Part shown: positions 55,377-64,000 of the stretch, piece by piece
Numbering within the stretch: position 1 is the stretch's first letter
Layout of the letters: every line of letters begins with the position of its first letter
Assembly (NCBI GenBank): GCA_030544215.1
Contig: JARZZO010000013.1
Coordinates: 22,930,729 to 22,994,728 of the forward strand
From: Zantedeschia hybrid cultivar
Lineage: Eukaryota > Streptophyta > Magnoliopsida > Alismatales > Araceae
DNA length: 64,000 nucleotides
Direction: 5' to 3'
Program-made: the position numbers and the translations under genes
The notes under the pieces: generated by a model
The model's database searches: none
Told to the model about the DNA's origin: nothing
Seen by the model: only the letters and a program-made list of their open reading frames with translations

Positions 55377-58107
55377 TGTAACGACCCGCCATCCTATGAC
55401 CGGGGACCCGGTCACTAAATGGATGTCGGCCCATTAACTACGGGTTCACACCCGGATCTCACACAACACATCTGGAGGAGTAAGTGCTAAACAAGGCTAA
55501 ATATAACAATCACACGGACTACAACGGTAAGCAAGTACGCAGGGAAGAAAATAACAATGTCCGTATACAGTCCAACAATAATTACATGTCCAACGATAAT
55601 TAAATAAGTACAGGCAGAAGGAAAGTACAACAACATCGGGGCATACCCCGGAACTGAGACAGCTGCTGGTCCGCACACCAAGAAGACACCACGCTACCGC
55701 TGCGCCTCGAAGTCCACACCTGAAACCGCAGGGAGTGAGCCACACCAGAACTGGGCTCAGTAGGGATCATCCGATCCCCTGCCTCCCTCTCACACACCCA
55801 CAAGTGAAGCAACAGCAATATATAGAACAGTCAAGTAAAGCAGTAAACACAACAGGCAACCCCGGTACGAAACGTACGACAGATAGTGTAGCAGGAACAA
55901 CTCTGAGTAACCCGAAGAACCCAACACAGAGTCACGTCTCACGACCGAAGTCCACAAGGCGACTAAACCACACAGTCGACCGAAGTCAAACGTCGCCTCC
56001 CAACACTACCACCACTGCTCACGCCTGTCCACCCCTACAGTGTTCCGGGGCACTGTAGGGTGAGGCAGTGAGCTAAACTAGGACTAGCTGGACTCAGTGT
56101 ACAGCCACTGCCAGCTACGTGTGCACACAAGCAGTCTAGACTACTGTCCTACCACCGGATTGCCTCCACGCTAGGCCTCAGCGCTTCCAGGAGGGCCCTG
56201 GGGACCGGCGAACCCCCGTCAAGCCGAAGCTATAGGAACTACCCACAAACCCAACTCTCCCGGGCTGCGTCAGGCCAAAGGGCTAAGGGTACCACTCGTA
56301 ACCTTGATCAAAGGTCACATCAGGCCCAGTGGCTAAAGGGTAAACCAACTCCCACCAGTACCAGCTCCACAGCAAGAAACGCGCCGGAAGCTGTCACGAC
56401 AAACAGAGAAACCCCGACCCGCTAAGACCAAGCAGCAACCCCTCGGATAGCGCACCAGCTTCTCCGGCCCGACGGGCTCAAGGTGGTTCTGCTTCCCTCA
56501 GCCAAAGGTAAAACACACATATACCCCTTCTCCCACCGGTACGGCACAAAGCCTCACAGACACCATGACCCTGTCCCCATCGGTCCATGGTGACAACGTA
56601 AACCACAGTCACATCGATCCACAGTCGTATAGACACACATACACATTTAACATGCTGAAATTCCACTCACACAGAAGTCCTCAGTCCCAGTGTACAACAT
56701 AAAACCTGCCTCAGAACCTTCCACAGTGAAACACATACTAAAACCAGCAATATAACACTTCTGTCTTGAATCGCGTCGACCGAAGTCGACGCCATTCAAG
56801 TCCCTCAGACAGGTTCAGTTAAACGTCAGATTATCGCTTGAAACGCGTCTTTACAGAAAGACGCCATTTGAAACGCGTCCGCATACACCGACGCCATTCA
56901 CAATAAAAACCCAGAATTTCAGGCGCTCAAGCGGAGTGATTCCCTGTCTAAAATGGCGTCATGGTGGCCCGACGTCCTTCTAAAAGGCGTCGTCCACCCA
57001 TGACGTCTTTTAGCACCAGGAACTCTATTCAAAGAAGCCTCGAACCGGGGGATTTCTGCCTCTAAAAGGCGTCGTGCTGCCCAGACGCCCTTTGAAAGGC
57101 GTCGACCAGGGACGACGCCGTTTAGCGCCAGAAACCAGGTTCCCTGGTTTCGAACCGAGGGTTTCTCCCTTGAACCCCAAGCACCCCGAAAACCCCAAAA
57201 TCAAAGGGGGAAGGAGAGAAGCTCAACCACACAATCATGCTTACGAAAACACGATCACAAACACCGCCATTCCCACAAGAAACCCCCTAAACATGCTCAA
57301 TCTAGCCCCCTAAACATGCTCAATCTAGCCCCAAATACATCACGTCACGCCGAGAATCACACGAACATCACATGCAAGGTTCGTCCCCCTACCGGTTCTT
57401 GAACTCCTCCAAGCTCCTCGCCGCCGACCCGCCGCACCGCAGACCGCCGCCGGTACCCTCGAGGACGCCGCCACTACGCCGGGACGTCGGCCGCCGTCCG
57501 GAGAAGGGAACGCCGCGAAGGAGGTGGTGGAGGTAGAGGTGAGAGGTAGGGAGGCTATGGAGTGATGGAAGAGGAAGAAGAGGAGGGAAGGGAGGAAGAT
57601 CGCCGGAGAGGCGGAGGGGGTGAGGAGAGAGAGAGTGTGAGGGTGAGAATGAGGGGAAAGAAGGGGAGGCTCGCGGGGTCTATCCGAAACAAGCTAAAAC
57701 GCGTCGATCGAGGCAGACGCCTATCAGTCTGACAGGACAGCCGTACAGACACCGCTCTGAAACGCGTCGCCCACCGTGGACGCCGTTCAGACGATGTGAC
57801 AGGCCGTACTGACAACGCTCTGGCGCCATGCCCTGACATCGCAGATGTCGCAGTCTGAAACGCGTCGACCGACCTGGACGCCGTTCAGACAAATCTGACA
57901 GGGGCCGTACTCTCGCGGCCCGAAAACTGCCCACGTGGCACAACAACCAGCAACCTAAATGGCGTCCACACACCCTGACGCCTTTTGAAAGGCGTCGACG
58001 AGCGCTGACGCCATTCAGCCAGAAATCACAAGACCCCACAGGGTCCAAACCAGGGGATCCGGCCCGATCCTGACCTGAATACCGAACCCGAAACCTCGGT
58101 CCTTACA
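55377..58107 (-). mobile_element. Solo LTR, Tekay-like family (Tek-A subfamily), in Cop1 polymerase
   Basis: A 2,731-bp LTR from TGTAACGACCCGCC to CGGTCCTTACA, flanked by ATTCT at 55372-55376 and 58108-58112. Sequence and plan follow the Tek-A LTR, including GCGTC modules (56765-57130 and 57695-58020), a GA-rich block at about 57520-57665 and the 36-bp hairpin variant near 56765. A short CCCCCTAAACATGCTCAATCT segment is duplicated at about 57285-57330. No internal region. Confidence 0.93.
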
Positions 58108-59828
58108 ATTCTGATGGACTTAATCATGGCAACGGGTGAAAAGGTTTCGTCATAGTCAACACCTTATCTTTGACGATAGCCTTTTGCCACTAATCTTGCT
58201 TTATAAGTCTCAATACGTCCATCTGCACCGATCTTTCTTTTAAAGATCCATTTGCAGCCGATAGGTACTATACCATCGGGTAAATCCACCAAGTTCCAAA
58301 CTTGGTTGATGTACATGGATTATATTTCAAAATTCATGACTTCCCGCCATTTTCCAGCCTCTGGACTTTCAATGGCCTCCTGGTAAGTCTTAGGATCATC
58401 ATCCTCATTATAGAGTATCCTTGAACCATCCAAATTAATATGTCCCACATATCTTTCTGGTGGTTTAGGTACTCTTTCAGACCTACGAGGTTCCTGTGTA
58501 TCATTTTGAACAGGTTCAAAAACTGACGGTTCATCTGATGAACCATTGCCAGTTTGTGGGTCTGGAACTTCTTCTAGAATTACTTTACTCCCACTGTCCT
58601 TCTGGAGAATATAATCTTCTTCCAGAAAGACAGCTCTCCTAGCCACAAACACCTTTTGTTCACCAGGATGAGAAAAGTAATATCCATAAGTTTCGTTTGG
58701 ATATCCCACAAATCTGTATTTGTCAGTTCTGAATTCCAGCTTATCTACGTCATGTCTTTTAACATGAGCAGGACATCCCCAAACTTTAACATGTTTAAGG
58801 TCTGGTTTCCTTCCATTCCATATCTCATATGGAGTGGTCTCAACAGATTTGCTGGGTACCTTGTTCAGGATATACATAGCCGAGCTAAGTGCATATCCCC
58901 ATAAGGACATTGGTAATTTGGACATGCTCATCATGGATCGCACCATTTCCATTAATGTGCGATTTCTCCTTTCTGATACACCATTCATCTGAGGTGTATA
59001 AGGAGGTGTAAGCTGAGAAAGGATACCATTATCCTTTAAGTATTTAATGAACTCAGTACTTAAGTATTCACCACCCCGATCAGATCGGATGGTTTTTATA
59101 CTCTTTCATGTTTGTTTTTCTACTTCATTTTTAAATTCTCTGAATTTCTCAAAGGCTTCAGATTTATACTTCAATAAGTATACATATCCAAACCTTGAGT
59201 AATCATCAGTGAATGTAATGAAGTATGAGAAACCACCAATGGCTTGGGTTGACATAGGACCACATACATCTGAATGTATGAGTTCTAATATGTCTTTGGC
59301 TCGTTCTCCAGTTCCACTAAATGGAGACTTAGCCATTTTACCCATTAAACATGACTCACAGGTTGTATATGATTCATAATCAAATGGATCCAAATATCCA
59401 TCTTTATGCAACCTTTGGAGTCTGTTTTCACCAATGTGTCCTAGCCTACAATGCCACAAGTAGGCTTTGTTCATTTCATACTTACTTCTTTTAATTGAAG
59501 AACCGATATGTAAATTATCATGAGACACATTCAATAGATACAAACCATTGGATAAAATAGCAGAAGCTATTAATTTATCTCTGAAATAAATTGAACAACT
59601 ATTGTTCCCAAAATTTAAATTGTATCCAATTCTATCTAAGCATGAAATAGAAATGATGTTCCTTATTATGCTAGGTACATAATAACAATCATCTAATAAA
59701 AATGTGTCTCCGGATGGTAGCTTGAGCTTCACTGTCCCCACAGCGATCGCCGCAACTCTTGCGCCGTTACCTAGCCTCAGCTCCACCTCGTCGGTCCTCA
59801 GCTTACGCCTTCTTGTCAGTGCCTGCAC
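58108..59828 (-). pseudogene. Cop1 protease, integrase and start of reverse transcriptase (broken)
   Basis: Minus-strand copia pol. Protease just upstream of the first Met reads VLDTGCVSHIC (about 59870-59830), with DTG intact. Integrase has WHCRLGHIGENRL, CESCLMGK, then HSDVCGPMSTQA and FTDDYSRFGYVYLL. A stop near 59100 and frame change interrupt it before the Glu region (NGVSERRNRTLMEMVRSMM, from 58988). Next come WGCPAHVKRHDVDKL and the C-terminal linker to NFEI. A stop at about 58320 is followed by reverse transcriptase codons (VWNLVDLPDGIVPIG, KWIFKRKIGADGQ, ARLVAKGYRQR) up to the solo LTR. At least three stops or shifts. Confidence 0.88.
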
Positions 59829-59891
59829 AGAATTGCAGATATGAGATACACATCCAGTATCTAATACCCATGATGTACAATCTCTTATTGA

Positions 59892-60752
59892 TCAGTTTAC
59901 ATCTATTATATAGATACCTGAAGTGTCCTGCTGATTCACAGTTCCTTGAGCCTTGTCCTTGAGGTATTCCTTGCAATTCCTCTTCCAATGCTCTTTCTGG
60001 TGACAGTAGAAGCAATCACCTTTCTCAGCACTTTTACCCTTGTCTTCCTTGGTGACCTTTGCCTTTCTCTGAACCTTGTTCTTATTCTTTCGAAAAGCTT
60101 GGACTGCAAGTCTTTTTCTGTTGGTCTTACCAACCATTAGGACTTGGGGTTTATCCTTCACAAGGTTCCCCTCAGCAGTCTTTAGCATGTTCAGCAGTTC
60201 AGCTAAGGTGGCCTGGATCTTGTTCATGTTGAAATTGACGATGAACTGAGCATATGAAGGTGGAAGTGAAGACAACACAAGGTCTGTGTATATCTCCTTG
60301 GGAAGTGTAATCCCAAGAGCATCCAGCCTCTCCACCCATTCAATGATCTTCAGCACGTGATTCTGTACTGAAGTTCCCTCTGCCATCTAAGCCTTGAACA
60401 GATTCTTCGATATCTCATATCGTTCGATTCTGCTCTGCTCACCAAAGAGCTCCTTCAAATGGAGCATGATGGATCTAGCATCCATCTCTTCATGTTGCCT
60501 CTGCAACTCATTGCTCATAGAGGCTAACATATAGCATTGGGCCATGGTGGAATCCTCCTTCCATTTTTCATACGCTATCATTTCCTCCTCTAGAGCATCT
60601 AATGCTGGTTCAGCAGGAGGTTCATTATCCAAGACATAGGCAATCTGCTCAGACCTGAGGACTATCTACAGGTTTCTGAGCCAGTCTGAGTAATTGGTGC
60701 CTGTCAAACGGTTGGCATCAAGTATGCCTCGCAACAGGTTATGGTGCGACAT
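59892..60752 (-). pseudogene. Cop1 gag (broken)
   Basis: Copia gag starting at 60752 with MSHHNLLRGILDANRLTGTN. An in-frame stop after DWLRNL (about 60666) and another after ISKNLFKA (60386-60388) break it. The middle part has YMLASMSNELQRQHEE and HLKELFGEQSRIERYEI, then LNMLKTAEGNLVKDKP, a Lys-rich region and the CCHC knuckle CFYCHQKEHWKRNC with one usual Gly lost. It ends near DTSGIYIIDVN at 59892 and runs towards the protease. Each block aligns with Cop2 gag, so the two elements are related. Confidence 0.87.
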
Positions 60753-60840
60753 TCTCGCCTACAGGAGATAATCAATCGATAATTAGCAGATATTCAGATT
60801 AACTAAAACAAGATATGGTCTTTTATTATCTAGTTTTACT

Positions 60841-60908
60841 CCCACTAATTTTCGACGGACTAACCTTCAGATATACAGAACAGGAGACGCCGACTGTCTC
60901 CTAGTGGG
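60841..60908 (-). ncRNA. Closing helix and inner hairpin between the array and Cop1 gag
   Basis: CCCACTA (60841-60847) and TAGTGGG (60902-60908) are exact complements, enclosing GGAGAC/GTCTCC (60883-60888 with 60896-60901). Cop2 has the same plan at 28018-28089 with one compensatory base-pair change. A 21-base block around TGATCCCCACTAGG is identical in both elements. Confidence 0.78.
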
Positions 60909-60929
60909 GATCAGAATCTCCAAGCATCA

Positions 60930-61247
60930 CAGTATGACCTCGGGTAAACACATAGCATCATACTGCTATCTCAAAGCAATCATCTCATGATAATTGCAAC
61001 TCCTTGCAATATCTGATCGTACTTCGGCTCCCAAGTTTAATGGTCCCGGGTAAACACAGTAGACCATTATCCCCGGTCTAAGCTTTACCATCAATACGCG
61101 ACAGAGTAAAGTATAAATATAGTTCCCGGGTAAACACGTGGATGACTATATCGTTCCTCTACTCTTATCCAAAGGCATCTAATGCCATGATCAACAGTCC
61201 TCTCATCAGTTAATGGCAGACCTCGGGTAAACACATAGTATCTGCCA
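60930..61247 (-). ncRNA. Array of four RNA hairpins in the Cop1 leader
   Basis: The core CGGGTAAACAC (plus strand; GTGTTTACCCG in the RNA) occurs four times, each within a loop closed by a different perfect stem: CAGTATGA/TCATACTG (60930-60965), TAATGGTC/GACCATTA (61038-61069), ATATAGT/ACTATAT (61117-61151) and TGGCAGA/TCTGCCA (61214-61247). Two more hairpins lie between the first and second: ATCAT-CTC-ATGAT (60979-60991) and TTGCAA-CTCC-TTGCAA (60994-61009). Order, spacing and distance to gag match the Cop2 array although the loop sequence differs. Role unknown; packaging, translation control and dimerisation are possible. Confidence 0.8.
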
Positions 61248-63066
61248 CCACCAAATTAAGTTCTATTAATCATATTGATGGAGAGCCACGCAGTACATTC
61301 TCAATGACTCACGCTACGGCTTAGAGTTTGTAACGAAGGTTTTACTTATTTAATTTGGTCTCATCCTAGGTGATAGTATTAAATATATCGAATATATTTA
61401 TTAATACTAATAACCTAGCAAATATAAAGCACACGCATCACATACATGTCATTAGTGTGGTCATGGACGGCACTGCGGTTTGACTTGAGCCAGACAGTCA
61501 AACGCACACACATACACAATATAACAACTTATATTATGAGTCTGCAAACCCATGGATTCAATGAACTCCTTCATTTTCATCTGGTCAGCAGTTGTGGATC
61601 ATCCTCGTTCCGCGCACAGCCGCCTCGATCAAATTACATCGTAATTCTCAATTACATGATAATTTAAATGAGGGAAGCCTTATGGCGATTACATCAAAGA
61701 GGAAGGTAGAAGTACAATGGAATATGAGAGGGAGAGGTTCGCAGACCTCTATTTATTAATGAACAATAAACCACACAATCATATTCCACATCCATAATTA
61801 TGCCCGTCCATGACCACCATGTGTTATATTAAACAAACCACACATGAATAGCGCATCAAATGGCTAAATAAAATTTTCGAAAATAATAATTTTGGGTTTC
61901 ATAAAACCAGGGACCAATCAAAAATTGGATTTAGAATTTTCGAAAAATTTTACAGTTTTAAACTTGCTAATTTAAATCAAATTCAAATAAGCAGTAAACA
62001 TACATTAAATGTACATCAAAATTCCAAAATATAACTTTCTAAAATATTCCATGCTAATTACAAATTAATCTAACAATTAGATTAATTAACTTATATTATT
62101 TACTATTATCACATATGAATCTAACAATTAGATCATAAGGTTAAAGTTAATTACTTATTTAACATTTAAATAAATAATTAACCATAACTATTAACAACAT
62201 TTGTTAATTATGATAATAAAAAAAATTGTTATGAGTTTCCAGAAAATTAAATTGAATAAAACTTCAATTTCAAGACAATTTTGAAATTTTTTATAAGTTT
62301 TAAAACAATTTAAAATCAAAAACCCCAAAAGTTAAGGTGATCTAGCCCCCCCCCCCCCTTTCTGGTCAAACCAGGGCTCAGCCCAGCTGAGCCTGGGGTT
62401 CGGACCAGGGCGCCCTGGTTCGGACCAGGGGCGCCTGGTCCATGCCAGGGGCGTCGGGCTCAGATCCGGTCTGAGCCCGGCCCGGTCCGGTCGGACCATG
62501 CGGCTAGGAAACCCTAGCCGCATGGCCCGAGCCGGGCCACCTCCTTCCCCCCTGATGGCGGCGCCTGGTTGCAGGAAGCCGTGGGGGAAGGGGAGGGTGG
62601 CCGGCGACGGCACCGGTGCCTGGGGCCAGCGGACCGTCGCCGGTCACCCCCACCGGCGCCGTACGACGCCGTTAGGGCTTCCCCCCCCCCCTTTTGTTCC
62701 CTTTAAAACTCTTTGGAACCGTGGGAAAGGGAGGGCTATCAACGGCCGGTCATCGCCGGACAGACCTCACCGGCGGCGTGGGTGATGTCGGCGGTGGCCA
62801 ACAGAATCCCCTGGTCACACCAGGTTACTTCCTAGATGCCTAGCATCTCAAATAATCACCCGTGCAACTACTTTGCGTGCCGTTCTTCATCCCACGAAGA
62901 ACACGAGATATATAAAAAAAAAAATTACGATTTTTGAAGAAATTAATCAAATTAATTCTATCCATCTCATGAATCTTGTTTCTCAAACAGGATCGTAAAA
63001 TATGCATGGAATATAATTAGAAAATCATATTTCGGAATCCGAAACGGCGAAAACACAGTGGAACCT
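61248..63066 (-). other. Cop1 leader, part next to the primer site
   Basis: Untranslated leader. Bases 61860-62330 are AT-rich and 62340-62790 GC-rich, with repeats of CCAGGG such as the perfect palindrome CCAGGGCGCCCTGG at about 62405. No credible gene. Its layout parallels the Cop2 leader (25815-27679). Confidence 0.65.
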
Positions 63067-63079
63067 AGCTCTGATACCA
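63067..63079 (-). other. Primer binding site of Cop1
   Basis: On the minus strand TGGTATCAGAGCT follows the 5' LTR after one base. It is complementary to the initiator Met-tRNA 3' end. Confidence 0.9.
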
Positions 63080-63080
63080 C

Positions 63081-64000
63081 TGTTGGGATCGCTGTGTCGG
63101 GATCCGATCCTAAAACGCAGCGGAATAAAGAAGTCCGGGATCAGATCTGTCCCGTTTCGGTCGTTAAAAACTAAAACCGATGTAGATCGATTTACCTTGC
63201 GCAGATTCGAATCCGCGTCCGTTTTCCGATTCTGTCAGAGCGATGCCGCAAGTCGCGCAGATATCCGACCTCTAGCGGTATCTACGCGGTTCTCCTCGCG
63301 ATGGATCGTCCTCGCTTCCTCGCTCGCTGCGGCGCTCGAAGATCCCATCTGACTGCGCGTAATCCGCCGCGACATGCGGATTCGGAATCCCCGTCGAACG
63401 GGAGGTGGAGCAGTTGGGAATGGCACGCCTAGAGGAGAGAGAAAGTGGGGAAGAACGAATGACGGCTAGGTCAGGGTTGCTGGCTCCAGACGTAGAACCC
63501 ATTCTTTTATAAGAAGTCAGTTTGCGGTTTTTCATAAAAACCCAGACTTATCCGAAATCCTGTCGGATTATCCATCGACTTGAAAACCATTTGCGTGTGA
63601 CCCTCTAGGCCCAAATACCAGTCCAGTTAATAGCCCATTAAGTCCAGTAACCCTTTACTGACCCACTGAATTAATTAATATCCTTATATTCAATTAATCA
63701 GCCGAATTTAATGTCCCACAATAAATTGGGACGGACTGTCGATCATGTTGGATGCCAAGCAACATCGCGTGATCCTGGATGGCACTGGGGTTATCGCAAC
63801 CCTCTATTGGAACCTTTCTGTCATCGATTAGCGCACGGATATAATCCTTCATCCGTACAATGTTCCCGAATCGACCTAGGACATGATTTACTGTTAAACC
63901 ATATTTGGTCGATTCACTTGAATCAGATGCCGCTAATCTGAATCCGATAACTCTTTATCGATTACAGAGTCCGCCCTGGCCAGGGATTTTAAGCGCATCA
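63081..64000 (-). repeat. Cop1 5' LTR (partial, runs off the window)
   Basis: The 920 visible bases begin TGTTGGGATCGCTG and match 15416-16335 closely. It includes the TATA box (63505-63512) and the palindrome CCCTGGCCAGGG (63974-63985). About 630 bases should follow beyond the window. Confidence 0.93.

Larger units (their letters stand above)
15416..64000 (-). mobile_element. Cop1: Ty1/copia element on the minus strand, host of most later insertions
   Basis: A copia element whose 3' LTR is 15416-16968 and whose 5' LTR begins at 63081 and leaves the window. Reading minus, the order is primer site, about 2.3-kb leader, gag, protease, integrase, reverse transcriptase, RNase H and polypurine tract. 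Later insertions split it: a Tekay-like solo LTR (55377-58107), Og1 (44352-54206) and Cop2 (17093-44328). Removing these and one copy of each 5-bp duplication (ATTCT, GACAT, GGGAA) rejoins reading frames in the expected order. Gag type and pol order (integrase before polymerase) place it in Ty1/copia, probably near Tork/Angela. The lineage is a guess. It carries several disabling changes. Confidence 0.92.

Overview
The window looks like a transposon-packed segment of a flowering-plant genome. Every stretch I can assign belongs to a plant LTR retrotransposon or a LINE. Evidence is initiator-Met-tRNA primer sites (TGGTATCAGAGC), Ty3/gypsy gag and pol remnants, Ty1/copia pol, an Ogre/Tat-like gag-protease and very long LTRs. 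I see no host gene, rRNA, tRNA or CRISPR array. The species cannot be named from this.

The layout is a nest, dated by insertion order and by 5-bp target duplications that mostly still match. The base is an old plus-strand chromovirus, Gyp1 (1-11967). It is broken by a LINE (1143-3012), an Ogre-like solo LTR (3885-5588), a copia solo LTR (5833-7395) and a Tekay-like solo LTR (9305-11789). At its 3' LTR lies a reversed LINE tail (11968-12011), cut by a copia LTR, Cop3 (12012-15415). Cop3 holds a Tekay-like solo LTR (12248-14574) and is then broken by Cop1, a minus-strand copia element running from 15416 past the window end.

Inside Cop1 lie three insertions: Cop2, a plus-strand copia element (17093-44328, duplication GGGAA); Og1, an Ogre-like gag-protease element on the minus strand (44352-54206, GACAT); and a Tekay-like solo LTR (55377-58107, ATTCT). 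Cop2 carries Tek-A, a gag-only element of TR-GAG type (17755-24876), in its 5' LTR, and Tek-B, a pol-deleted Tekay-like element (29041-39677, GAATC), at its gag/protease boundary. Tek-B's right LTR contains one more solo LTR of its own family in the opposite orientation (36430-38918, GCCGC). Reading Gyp1 > LINE > Cop3 > Cop1 > Cop2 > Tek-B > solo LTR gives seven layers.

No element here looks able to move by itself. Cop1 and Cop2 have stops, frameshifts and active-site changes; Tek-A, Tek-B and Og1 lack all or most of pol. Their LTRs and gag genes could still be served in trans by intact relatives.

The most interesting signal is RNA structure. The leaders of Cop1 and Cop2 hold a domain of about 410 nt just upstream of gag, with the same plan but different sequence. 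It has four hairpins whose loop motif is constant within an element while each stem differs yet stays self-complementary, then small hairpins with compensatory changes, then a closing helix CCCACTA/TAGTGGG. The Og1 leader has an independent array of ten GGACGGCCA/TGGCCGTCC hairpins, and the Tekay-like and Ogre-like LTRs are built from short palindromic modules.
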